Positions 35,786-43,587 are shown, counted from the first letter of the stretch. The stretch is 64,000 nt of DNA from Cyclobacteriaceae bacterium (GCA_019638255.1 JAHBUD010000001.1:2728001-2792000), one strand, 5' to 3'. Translations and numbers: made by a program. Notes: generated by a model from the sequence alone, not told the origin.

Positions 35786-36379
35786 ATGACGAACAATTTC
35801 TCAAGTGAAATACTGATAAAATATTTTGACGATATAGAGCGGTTGAGTGAATTTGACAAGACTTTACTTCGGCAACACATAAAAGCTACAAGCATCAAAA
35901 AAGGACGCTATTTTTTAGAAAACGGTCAGAAGTCGAACAAAATTGGGTTCGTAGTGCAGGGCGTACTACGACTATTTGAGTACAATGAATATGGCAATGA
36001 AATTTCTCATTGCTACATCAAAGAAAATGGCTTTATTACTGACCCGACAAGTTTCTTTAATCAAACCATTACTTCAAAATATATTATAACGGAAACCAAT
36101 TGCGATATTCTAACATTTGATTACAGTGCTTACTTGTTATTCGGAAAGCAAATTTCTAAATGGCATCAAATCATACAAAAAGCAACCGAACAATCTTTAA
36201 GTTCTAAAATCACAGAGAAAACCAATATCATAATGAATGATGGAACACTTCGGTACATTAACTTTGTAAAAAAACATCCTGACATTGTAAGTAGAGTGTC
36301 TTTAAAAAGTATTGCAAACTATTTGGGACTTACCAAATACTCTGTTAGCAGAATTAGAAAAAAAAATCGCCAAGAATGA
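35786..36379 (+). CDS. Crp/Fnr-family regulator (second cassette-region copy)
   Basis: The 197-residue protein has the barrel part SIKKGRYFLENGQKSNKIGFVVQGVLRLFEYNEYG (about 37-71) and a C-terminal HTH VSLKSIANYLGLTKYSVSRIRKK (about 171-193). It has the size of Bacteroidota Crp-like regulators without an evident cAMP pocket. An SRPBCC gene follows 84 bases later on the same strand, repeating the regulator-plus-enzyme arrangement of cassette 1. It shares only modest similarity with the first copy at 31831. Confidence 0.88.
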   Translation: MTNNFSSEILIKYFDDIERLSEFDKTLLRQHIKATSIKKGRYFLENGQKSNKIGFVVQGVLRLFEYNEYGNEISHCYIKENGFITDPTSFFNQTITSKYIITETNCDILTFDYSAYLLFGKQISKWHQIIQKATEQSLSSKITEKTNIIMNDGTLRYINFVKKHPDIVSRVSLKSIANYLGLTKYSVSRIRKKNRQE

Positions 36380-36463
36380 TTTGTTGTCTTTGGGCAACTC
36401 AAAAGAGTAAATAACGGTCTTATTTTGCGTCAATTTAATTTTATCAGAAAATATGATGAAAAT

Positions 36464-36937
36464 ATGGACGTGAAAAAAACGATAACAAAACATTCGGCTA
36501 CCTTTTGGAGCATTTATACCGAAATAGTCATTGATGCACCCAAAGAGCGAGTATGGACGGTACTTACAGACTTTAATAATATAGCTCAATGGAGCACGAC
36601 TTTGCAAAATTTAGAAGGCAATTTATCTAACGGAAGCAAGACCATCGTAGATTACATTTTCAAAGGGAAGTTAAGAAAAATCAAACACACTATGGTCGAG
36701 TTTGAGAACGGAACGCAGTTCGGTTGGTCAGACACCATAATTCCATTTGTAAAAGACTATCACTTGTTTCGGGTCGAAGACCTTAAAGATGGACGAACTA
36801 AATTCATTCAAAAAGATGAAGTGAAAGGTTTCTTTGCGTTTCTCGTTGCTAATATGCTGATGAATGAAATGAGCAAAACCTATCCAGAGTTTAACCAATT
36901 GCTGAAATATACAGTTGAAAACAAATACAATTATTAG
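36464..36937 (+). CDS. SRPBCC-family (START/Bet v1-like) protein
   Basis: The protein of about 157 residues from ATG 36464 has the typical start of polyketide-cyclase-like proteins (YTEIVIDAPKERVWTVLTDFNNIAQWSTTLQNLEG). The strands and a long C-terminal helix (FLVANMLMNEMSKTYPEFNQLLKY) match too. Such proteins bind small hydrophobic ligands. An upstream TTG start (36425) is less likely. Its stop TAG is made from the bases TTAGCT that begin the next cassette, as if a deletion fused the gene to that junction. Confidence 0.82.
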   Translation: MDVKKTITKHSATFWSIYTEIVIDAPKERVWTVLTDFNNIAQWSTTLQNLEGNLSNGSKTIVDYIFKGKLRKIKHTMVEFENGTQFGWSDTIIPFVKDYHLFRVEDLKDGRTKFIQKDEVKGFFAFLVANMLMNEMSKTYPEFNQLLKYTVENKYNY

Positions 36938-36986
36938 CTGTCAGGCTAAAAAAGACTGCAAGACATAACATCAAAGAATAATAGAA

Positions 36987-37523
36987 ATGAGAAAAATAGT
37001 TTATTACATTGCAAGTTCAATTGATGGGTTTATTACAGGTCATAATGATGACGTAAGCGAATTTGTTGGAACAGGAGATGGGGTAGATAGATATTTGACA
37101 GACTTGTCAAATTTTGACACCGTCATTATGGGAAGGAATACATATGAGTTTGGATATAAGTATGGATTGAAGCCAGGACAACCTGCTTACCCACATATGA
37201 AGCATTATATTTTTTCTAACAGCTTAAAACTTGAAAATGCAAATCCACAGGTTCAAGTAAAAAAAATGAACTTAGTTGAAATTGACAAATTACAAAAGGA
37301 GCAAGGAACGGATATATACCTTTGTGGTGGTGGACAATTTGCAGGTTGGCTTTTGGATAACCAAAAGATTAATACCCTGAAATTAAAACTTAACCCTTTG
37401 ATTTTGGGGGAAGGAGTTAAACTATTTGGAAATTCAACTTCAAAGTACAAGTTAGAATTAGCCGATACGGCAAACTATGAAAACGGATTACAAATTATGA
37501 CCTTTAATGTAATCTACTTATAA
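36987..37523 (+). CDS. dihydrofolate reductase-family protein (RibD C-terminal type)
   Basis: The 178-residue protein shows the fold marks MRKIVYYIASSIDGFI (about 1-16), FDTVIMGRNTYEFG (about 48-61) and DIYLCGGGQFAGWLL (about 108-122), which is the NADPH Gly-rich loop. This is the YyaP/RibD-C-type group, often called DHFR-like but rarely true folate enzymes. DHFR-family genes are well-known integron cargo. The text before it (TTAGCTGTCAGGCTAAAAAAGAC) copies the start of cassette 5 (TTAGCGGTCAGGCTAAAACGAC), marking an old cassette boundary. Confidence 0.88.
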   Translation: MRKIVYYIASSIDGFITGHNDDVSEFVGTGDGVDRYLTDLSNFDTVIMGRNTYEFGYKYGLKPGQPAYPHMKHYIFSNSLKLENANPQVQVKKMNLVEIDKLQKEQGTDIYLCGGGQFAGWLLDNQKINTLKLKLNPLILGEGVKLFGNSTSKYKLELADTANYENGLQIMTFNVIYL

Positions 37524-37607
37524 TGATTGTAAAAAAGCTCGAATCTCTAACAACAGTTGGGCTATGGAAATTTTCAATTGACCTAATGAAATCAATAGAA
37601 ACTGAAT

Positions 37608-37997
37608 GTGCAATACATTGGATACGTTTTACTAATTGTTCACGGATTATTGTTGCTTTGGTCAACAGGTGGATTTCTTGAAATGATTTTGCCCAAAGTA
37701 CCGTGGAAACCTTTTACCAATCCCGAATTTCCAACTTGGGTATTGATTATTCATTGGAGTTCCGTTTTGTTTGCTTCGGTAAGTTTTCTGTATGGGTATT
37801 TTTTCCAATGGAGTAAAACACCCGAGATAATGACAGTCGCTTACGGGCTGATGGTTTTGGTTTGTATCATCGAAACATTTGGCTATATGACAAGCAAAAC
37901 TAAATATATGGCAATGAGTGCAGAGTTTTTGGCATATACAGCAATCCTGCTCTTACTGTTTAAAAGTAAATACTTTATTGATTACTTCAACCAGTAA
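37608..37997 (+). CDS. four-helix integral membrane protein of unknown function (GTG start)
   Basis: The 129-residue protein has four hydrophobic segments (about 2-22, 43-65, 74-92, 100-120) separated by short loops (GGFLEMILPKVPWKPFTNPEFPTW; FQWSKTPEI; MTSKTKY). I do not recognise the family. The only in-frame start is a GTG at 37608. The next ATG in the same frame is well inside the first loop, and there is a stop 12 bases upstream of the GTG. It lies before attC-like site D and could be the cargo of that cassette. Confidence 0.7.
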   Translation: MQYIGYVLLIVHGLLLLWSTGGFLEMILPKVPWKPFTNPEFPTWVLIIHWSSVLFASVSFLYGYFFQWSKTPEIMTVAYGLMVLVCIIETFGYMTSKTKYMAMSAEFLAYTAILLLLFKSKYFIDYFNQ

Positions 37998-38046
37998 AGA
38001 TGACAAATAATAAAGCAAATGACTGCTAACAGCAAAAAGCCCGAAC

Positions 38047-38179
38047 CGCTAACATCACCTACACGCAAGCAGGGGTTTCGTGCTTCGTAGGTCAAGAAAG
38101 TGGTAAATTTAATATTCAGTTCTTCGAAGGATGTTCAGTGGTAAAATCCCTGCCTGCATATAGCTGAGAACCGTTAGCA
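38047..38179 (+). repeat. attC-like site D
   Basis: Left end CGCTAAC (38047-38053), right end GTTAGCA (38173-38179). Arms CTACACGCAAGCAGGG and CCCTGCCTGCATATAG are an imperfect inverted repeat. Close copy of site B. A further TGCTAAC lies 15 bases upstream. Size 133 bp. Confidence 0.75.
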
Positions 38180-38200
38180 ATAATTTTAAAAACATACAGC

Positions 38201-39820
38201 ATGAGAACAAAGAAAATAGCAAATATTCTATTTGTACTAATCCTACAAATACAACACGGATTTACACAAAACAATATTCCACACATGAAAAAAGTGGGAG
38301 ATAAAACCCATTTGGTTGTTGAAGGAAAACCATTTATTGTTTTAGGTGGAGAGTTAGGAAACTCATCTTTTACTTCTGTAGAATATATGAAACCACATTG
38401 GGACAAATTCAAAAACATGAACCTTAATACAATTCTCGCACCTGTTTACTGGGAATTGATTGAGCCCAAACAAGGGCAATTTGATTTTAAACTATTGGAC
38501 GAACTCATATCCGAAACAAGAAAAAACGATATGAAATTAATTATCCTTTGGTTTGGTTCATGGAAAAACAGCATGTCGAGCCATGTGCCATCTTGGGTAA
38601 AACAAAACCAAGCCAAATATCCAAGAGCAGTAGATGAAAGAGGAGTCTGCCAAGAAATTTTAACCCCGTTTAGTGAAAACAATCTTCAAGCTGATTTAAA
38701 TGCTTTCAAAGCATTAATGAGCCATATTAAAAGTATAGACAGCAAACAACAAACAGTAATTATGGTACAGCCCGAAAATGAAATCGGAATGTTGCCATCG
38801 GCAAGAGATTATCACCCTTTAGCCAATAAACTTTTCAAAGAACAAGTTCCAACCGAATTAATGGATTACTTGCAAAATAACAAAGATAATTTAGTCCCTG
38901 AATTTTTAACTGTCTGGAGAAAAAACGGATATAAAGCACAAGGAACTTGGGAAGAAATTTTTGGTCAGGGGTATGGAACAGATGAATTGTTCATGGCTTG
39001 GTATTTTGCAAAATTTACAGAGCAGATTATAAAAGCAGGAAAAGAAATCTATCCATTACCGATGTTTGTGAATGCTGCATTAATAAGACCAGGGAAAATA
39101 CCCGGAGAATATCCAAGTGCCGGACCACTGCCACATTTAATGGATATTTGGAAAGCAGGTGCACCTTCAGTTGATATGCTTTCCCCTGATTTCTATACCC
39201 CTGATTTTGAACATTGGAACGATCTATATGTGAGACAAAACAATCCGTTATTCATTCCAGAGCACCGGTTTGATAATACGGTAAGCACTAAAGCACTCTT
39301 TGCAATAGGACGTTACGAAGCAATTGGATTTTCACCGTTCAGCATTGAAAATTACGAAAATATGGAGTTGGCAAATGCCTACGGTCTTATCAAACAACTA
39401 AACAATTTGATAACAAAAAACTTTGGTAAAAATAAATTGGAAGGTGTTCTACTGGATAAAGATAAAATACAAGCGACAGTTGTTTTAGGAGATTATGAGT
39501 TCTCATTTAAAAACAGTTACACATTAGGTTGGGAAGCAGGAGCAACAAAGGATGATTGGGATTCAGGCGGAGCCATAATTATTCAAGCCGATAATAATGA
39601 ATTTTATATTGCTGGTTCAGGAGTTGTAGTTACTTTTAAAAATTGGAAAAACAGAAACAAAATAGTCGGTATTTTAAAGTGCGAAGAAGGTGTTTTTAAA
39701 AACGACAAATGGGAAGTATTACGACACCTTAATGGAGACCAAACACACCAAGGAAGACATATACGAATAAGTCATGGAAATTATTCTATTCAAAGAATTC
39801 AATTGTATGAATATGAATAA
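38201..39820 (+). CDS. secreted beta-galactosidase-like glycoside hydrolase (GH35-type with DUF5597-like end)
   Basis: The 539-residue protein has a signal peptide (MRTKKIANILFVLILQIQHGFTQ) and a TIM-barrel start typical of GH35/GH42 relatives: FIVLGGELGNSSFTS, NLNTILAPVYWELIEPKQGQFDF (about 77-99), the acid/base Glu in MVQPENEIGML (about 194) and the likely nucleophile Glu in NPLFIPEHRF (about 350). It probably cuts a beta-linked sugar in the periplasm. At 1.6 kb it is far larger than usual cassette genes, yet it is framed closely by attC-like sites D (21 bases before) and E (8 bases after). Confidence 0.88.
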   Translation: MRTKKIANILFVLILQIQHGFTQNNIPHMKKVGDKTHLVVEGKPFIVLGGELGNSSFTSVEYMKPHWDKFKNMNLNTILAPVYWELIEPKQGQFDFKLLDELISETRKNDMKLIILWFGSWKNSMSSHVPSWVKQNQAKYPRAVDERGVCQEILTPFSENNLQADLNAFKALMSHIKSIDSKQQTVIMVQPENEIGMLPSARDYHPLANKLFKEQVPTELMDYLQNNKDNLVPEFLTVWRKNGYKAQGTWEEIFGQGYGTDELFMAWYFAKFTEQIIKAGKEIYPLPMFVNAALIRPGKIPGEYPSAGPLPHLMDIWKAGAPSVDMLSPDFYTPDFEHWNDLYVRQNNPLFIPEHRFDNTVSTKALFAIGRYEAIGFSPFSIENYENMELANAYGLIKQLNNLITKNFGKNKLEGVLLDKDKIQATVVLGDYEFSFKNSYTLGWEAGATKDDWDSGGAIIIQADNNEFYIAGSGVVVTFKNWKNRNKIVGILKCEEGVFKNDKWEVLRHLNGDQTHQGRHIRISHGNYSIQRIQLYEYE

Positions 39821-39828
39821 AAAACTAT

Positions 39829-39959
39829 TGCTAACATCATGTATAAAACATTGGGGTTTAAGTGGTTATGCGAATTGTTCTGCCCCGCATCAGCTTTTGC
39901 AACGGCAGCCAGGGACGAAGCCCGCAATCCCCAACGGTTCATACATGTGACCGTTAGCG
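39829..39959 (+). repeat. attC-like site E
   Basis: Left end TGCTAAC (39829-39835), right end GTTAGCG (39953-39959). Arms CATGTATAAAACATTGGGG and CCCCAACGGTTCATACATG are an imperfect inverted repeat. The middle TTCTGCCCCGCATCAGCTTTTG is shared with site C. Size 131 bp. Confidence 0.75.
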
Positions 39960-40008
39960 GTCATTGTAACGGACGACAGCCACGATAATCAAAAACATAA
40001 AAAATAAA

Positions 40009-40341
40009 ATGAACGAACAAGTAACAAAATATATTTCTGAAGCCACAAAAGAGCAAATGGAAATTATGGAAGCGATTAGGACTATAATTCATAAAGAAGT
40101 GCCTTCGGTAACAGAAAACTTCAAATGGAGTCGACCTGTTTTTTCGACAGATACTGATTTTGCATATTTTAAAACGGCAAAATCATATTTGACATTTGGT
40201 ATTTTTAAATTTGATAAAATAACAGACAATAAAAATCTTTTAGAAGGAACTGGGAAAGATATGCGTCATATTAAAATCAAAAAGATAGACGATCTACAAC
40301 CATCAGTTATTAAAAAATGGATTCATCAAATAACAAAATAA
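40009..40341 (+). CDS. DUF1801 (YdhG-like) protein
   Basis: The 110-residue protein matches DUF1801 proteins: an N-terminal helix (VTKYISEATKEQMEIMEAIRTIIHKEVPSVTENFKWSRPVF), then AYFKTAKSYLTFGIFKFD and a final helix with VIKKWIHQITK. It is a small cytoplasmic protein of unknown biochemical role. It starts 55 bases after the crossover of site E, as a first cassette gene, and the VOC gene follows within 6 bases. Confidence 0.85.
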   Translation: MNEQVTKYISEATKEQMEIMEAIRTIIHKEVPSVTENFKWSRPVFSTDTDFAYFKTAKSYLTFGIFKFDKITDNKNLLEGTGKDMRHIKIKKIDDLQPSVIKKWIHQITK

Positions 40342-40346
40342 ATACT

Positions 40347-40793
40347 ATGCGATATTTTTTGCTTCTTACTGTATTACTTCCATTTATCAGTTTTGCACAA
40401 GAACAGTCAATTAAAACCGACATAAATGTCGTTTGCTTGCTAGTAAAAGATTATGACGAAACAATTCAATTTTACACGAAAAAATTAGGCTTTGAAGTGT
40501 CAATGGACAGAAAATTTGGAGAAAGTCAAAGGTGGGTTTCTATTAAACTTTCAAATTCTCCCTTGGAATTATCTTTAGGATTAGTGAACAAGAAAGAAGA
40601 CGCTATTTTGGTAGGCAAACAAGGCGGGGAATTCCCATTCTTTGTAATAACAACATCAAATTTTGACGAAACATATCAAAATTTAGTTTCAAATGGTGTT
40701 TTGTTTATAGATAAGCCGAAAAAAAATCCTTGGGGAACAACAGCAATTTTTACAGACTTATACGGAAATCAAATATTGCTTAGGGGAAGTTGA
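40347..40793 (+). CDS. exported VOC (glyoxalase/bleomycin-resistance fold) protein
   Basis: The protein of about 148 residues from ATG 40347 has a signal peptide (MRYFLLLTVLLPFISFAQ) and a single VOC module: INVVCLLVKDYDETIQFYTKKLGFEVSMDRKFG and NPWGTTAIFTDLYGNQILL (metal Glu/Asp pattern partly present). An exported VOC protein is unusual because most are cytoplasmic. A longer frame from 40317 would overlap the DUF1801 gene and hide the signal peptide. After its stop, AACCGCTGCTGAG at 40803-40815 looks like a cut attC-like left end. Confidence 0.82.
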   Translation: MRYFLLLTVLLPFISFAQEQSIKTDINVVCLLVKDYDETIQFYTKKLGFEVSMDRKFGESQRWVSIKLSNSPLELSLGLVNKKEDAILVGKQGGEFPFFVITTSNFDETYQNLVSNGVLFIDKPKKNPWGTTAIFTDLYGNQILLRGS

Positions 40794-40806
40794 AAAACAA
40801 CGAACC

Positions 40807-41061
40807 GCTGCTGAGTATTTAAGGGATTGCCAGGTCAGGTTAGTGGGCATAGACTCGCACAATATTGATGATACAAACAAAAAATCAAGACCCGTACACA
40901 CGATACTTTTAGGAGCAGAAATATTAATTGTTGAACATCTTTGTAACCTTTATTTATTACCAAACGATGGCTTTACTTTTAGTGCGATTCCACCAAAGTT
41001 TAAAGGCGTTGGAACATTTCCAGTAAGAGCTATGGCTAAACTAACTAAATCAACTACCTAA
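40807..41061 (+). pseudogene. C-terminal remnant of a cyclase-family (kynurenine formamidase-like) gene
   Basis: The open frame gives AAEYLRDCQVRLVGIDSHNI followed by a run ending RPVHTILLGAEILIVEHLCN and AIPPKFKGVGTFPVRAMAKL. VGIDSxN, RPVHTxLLG and FPVRAxA are the C-terminal signatures of PF04199 cyclase proteins. The N-terminal two-thirds with the metal site (HxxTHxD) is missing and no start precedes it. The break lies at AACCGCT, the text that begins attC-like sites B and D, so an attC-related deletion may have cut it. Confidence 0.7.
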
Positions 41062-41161
41062 AAAAAAGGCGACACGAATCGCAAGAAATTGGTACAGACA
41101 AAACCGTAATGAAAACATCAACCTGAAAATCCTTAGCTATAAAAACTAAAACTTAATGTAA

Positions 41162-41601
41162 ATGACAACCAAAATGAATTTTTTCCTGGCAGTATTCACA
41201 CTAATAGGCCTGATAAGCTGTGAAACCAGTCAAGTAAAGCACTCACACTCTTCAACAGCAGAAGTCGGAATGTTCAAAGTAGCCATTCTATATCCAACCG
41301 GGGAAGACAAAAACTTTGATATGGACTACGATGAGGAAAAACACATGCCCATGGTGACCGGACTTTTAGGCGAGAATTTGGAATTCTATAAAATTGATAA
41401 GGGCATATCGGGAAGAACACCAAATGACAATACCCCATTCGCAACGATAGGCTATTTTTATATTCATGATGTCGCTGAATACAACAAAGCTATAGCACAG
41501 AACCGGGAGCTATTGTTAACGACTTTAAAAATTATACGAATATTCAGCCCGTTGTTCAGATCAGTGAAATTAAACACATGGGGTACAACACCGTAAGATA
41601 A
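41162..41601 (+). pseudogene. EthD-like lipoprotein gene with a one-base frameshift near its end
   Basis: A 144-residue frame starts with a lipoprotein signal (MTTKMNFFLAVFTLIGLISC). The EthD-type body FKVAILYPTGEDKNFDMDYDEEKHMPMV and TIGYFYIHDVAEYNKAIAQN matches small EthD-family proteins. Near 41505-41511 the frame changes: the neighbouring frame gives the expected family end AIVNDFKNYTNIQPVVQIS and stops at 41601. A one-base loss explains both. As written, the product has a wrong C-terminus (ELLLTTLKIIRIFSPLFRSV). Confidence 0.75.
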
Positions 41602-41657
41602 AGCAAGCACATCGGTGTTCGGGGCGGTACACCAAAACGAAGCTTCTATAATAAGCA

Positions 41658-42479
41658 ATGAACTATCAAACATTTCAACCCAACAGCGACTTAAATTCAT
41701 TGATTAAGTGCCACTGGACGTTGGAGATTCCGGCTGAATATCAATCCGAAAAGCAAAGAATTGTTCCTGATGGCTGCATGGAATTGATATTTATATTAGG
41801 TGATGATATAAAGCGATTCACTTCTGAAAACGAGTTTATAATTCAGCCCAGGGCAATAGTGGTAGGCCAAATCACCGATGCGTTTACCATCCAACCTGTC
41901 GGCTATGTTCATTGTTTTGCCACTCGTTTCTATCCGTATGGCATTGCTAACTTTATAAAAACGCCTCTGAAGAATTTAGAAAACAAGGAGACTCCTATCG
42001 ATGAACTTTTTGGACAATCAGTAGCCCATGAACTGGAGCAAAAAATCATTCATGCAACCGGCACGCAACAACGAATTGAGATCATCGAAGCTTTTCTGTT
42101 AAACAAACTCAACGAAGAAGCCACGATTGACAACATTGTAAAATCAACTGTTGATACGCTCCTGTTAACAAAAGGAAGCTCTCCAATCAAAGCCATTTTA
42201 AAGGAAGATTTATCGAAACGCAGGCAGCTTGAAAGAAAGTTCATAAAACAAATCGGCCTTAGCCCAAAGCAGTTGGGTAAAGTTGTGCGCATGCAAGCCG
42301 CATTAAAACTATTGCTCAACCAAAAAACAGAAACGTTCACTGAAATTGCTTACGAAAGTGAGTATTACGATCAAACCCACTTCAATAAAGATTTCAAAGA
42401 ATTTACTGGAACAACACCAAAAGAATTCTTATCAGACGAACAAATGACGTTGTCTTCTCTTTTCTACACGAAAGATTAG
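41658..42479 (+). CDS. AraC-family transcriptional regulator
   Basis: The 273-residue protein has an N-terminal sensory region of the DUF6597 type (NSLIKCHWTLEIP, IVPDGCMELIFILGDD) and a C-terminal double HTH of AraC type (about 185-265; SKRRQLERKFIKQIGLSPKQL and FTEIAYESEYYDQTHFNKDFKEFTGTTPKEFL). The sensed ligand is unknown. It is probably linked to the EthD-like gene 56 bases before it, as such pairs recur in Bacteroidota. Base composition is closer to the chromosome than the preceding cassettes. Confidence 0.92.
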   Translation: MNYQTFQPNSDLNSLIKCHWTLEIPAEYQSEKQRIVPDGCMELIFILGDDIKRFTSENEFIIQPRAIVVGQITDAFTIQPVGYVHCFATRFYPYGIANFIKTPLKNLENKETPIDELFGQSVAHELEQKIIHATGTQQRIEIIEAFLLNKLNEEATIDNIVKSTVDTLLLTKGSSPIKAILKEDLSKRRQLERKFIKQIGLSPKQLGKVVRMQAALKLLLNQKTETFTEIAYESEYYDQTHFNKDFKEFTGTTPKEFLSDEQMTLSSLFYTKD

Positions 42480-42545
42480 CCTGTCGCATTTTTACTATTT
42501 CAGGAATTCCAGGCATTGGACATTTGTTATAGAATTTACATTCTT

Positions 42546-42697
42546 GAATATAACTTGACCGTCATTGCTTCGTGTTTAGGCTTTCACTATGCAATCAAGG
42601 ATTGCTTCGTACAAAGCGATTTATGTAGTTGAGTGATCTTGTCAATGTTCCTCGTAATGACGATAGACATTTAAGAACACAGCGGATACTCACATTG
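42546..42697. repeat. dispersed intergenic repeat, copy 2
   Basis: Shorter relative of 29727-29923: shares TTGACCGTCATTGC, CTTTCACTAT, GGATTGCTTCGTA, GATCTTGTCAATGTTCCTCG, TAATGACGATAG and CGGATACTCAC in the same order. The gap 42480-42720 between the AraC and VOC genes is otherwise empty. Confidence 0.75.
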
Positions 42698-42720
42698 TTT
42701 AACCTTAAAAAACAATTTCT

Positions 42721-43089
42721 ATGAACAATCTAATTTCAATTGTAGAAATCCCGGTAACAGATTTTTCCAGGGCTGTAAAATTTTATCAGCTAATTTTAGG
42801 TATTGCTATTGAGGAAATGGAAATGGATGGGAGTCAAATGGGGATTTTGCCAAGCGAGAACGGAACAGTAAATGTAGTTTTAGTAAGAGGTAACGGCTAC
42901 AAACCTATAACGGATGGTGCGGTGATTTATCTAAACGCAGGTAACGACCTACAACCCATGCTTGACAAAATAAAACAAAACGGTGGACAAGTAATAGTTC
43001 CTAAAACCAAAATCAGCCCTGAAATAGGATACTTCGGAATATTTATGGACACCGAAGGAAACAAAATGGGGGTTCATTCAACTCATTAA
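42721..43089 (+). CDS. VOC-family (glyoxalase-like) protein
   Basis: The 122-residue cytoplasmic protein is one VOC module: ISIVEIPVTDFSRAVKFYQLILGI (about 4-27), GAVIYLNAGNDLQPMLDKIKQNGGQVIVPKTKI (about 61-93) and GYFGIFMDTEGNKMGVHS (about 102-119, with metal-site Glu in the last strand). It resembles YnzA/YaeR-type VOC enzymes of unknown substrate. The DUF6265 gene begins 4 bases after it, so the pair is co-transcribed. Confidence 0.88.
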   Translation: MNNLISIVEIPVTDFSRAVKFYQLILGIAIEEMEMDGSQMGILPSENGTVNVVLVRGNGYKPITDGAVIYLNAGNDLQPMLDKIKQNGGQVIVPKTKISPEIGYFGIFMDTEGNKMGVHSTH

Positions 43090-43093
43090 GATT

Positions 43094-43573
43094 ATGAAAA
43101 CAAGTGTTAGAATTTTCATTGCCGCTATTGGTCTAATTAGTCTTTGTGCATGGGTAACCTTTCAAAATAAGGACATAAAGAAAGTCGAATGGCTGATCGG
43201 AACATGGGAGAACAAAACTCCGAGAGGAAGCATTTACGAGACATGGCGCAGGAAAAACGACACTGAATTTTCAGGAAAAAGCTATACCCTGAAGGAAAAA
43301 GACACGGTTGTTTTTGAAACCATACAGTTAGTACAGGAGAAAACCGGACTGGTTTATATCCCAACTGTAAAAAATCAAAATGATGGACTGCCTGTTCGTT
43401 TTACGATCAAAACAATTACAGACACACAATTGATCTTCGAGAATTCGCAGCATGATTTTCCACAAGTTATCTCCTATACTAAAATCAGTGCCGACTCATT
43501 AGTAGCTGAGATTTCAGGGTTGAGAAACGGCCAGGAACGAAAGCAGAAATTTCCAATGAAACGGGTAGAATAA
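43094..43573 (+). CDS. DUF6265-like exported protein
   Basis: The 159-residue protein has an N-terminal signal or anchor (MKTSVRIFIAAIGLISLCAWVTF) and then WLIGTWENKTPRGSIYETWRR (about 34-54), FENSQHDFPQVISYTKISADSLVAEISG (about 116-143) and a final KFPMKRV. The WLIGTW-..YE.W and N..HDFPQ.I.Y motifs define DUF6265-type lipocalin-like domains. It is probably periplasmic with unknown ligand. It shares a transcript with the VOC gene. Confidence 0.82.
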   Translation: MKTSVRIFIAAIGLISLCAWVTFQNKDIKKVEWLIGTWENKTPRGSIYETWRRKNDTEFSGKSYTLKEKDTVVFETIQLVQEKTGLVYIPTVKNQNDGLPVRFTIKTITDTQLIFENSQHDFPQVISYTKISADSLVAEISGLRNGQERKQKFPMKRVE

Positions 43574-43587
43574 AGGTGAACACACCT

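Noticed and set aside
33955-38179. Sites B and D as inverted repeats of a transposon
   Set aside because: They are direct repeats, no transposase lies between them, and similar sites (A, C, E) occur outside the pair.
31364-42720. Prophage or integrative conjugative element
   Set aside because: No phage structural, replication, relaxase or conjugation genes; only a recombinase remnant and small cargo genes.
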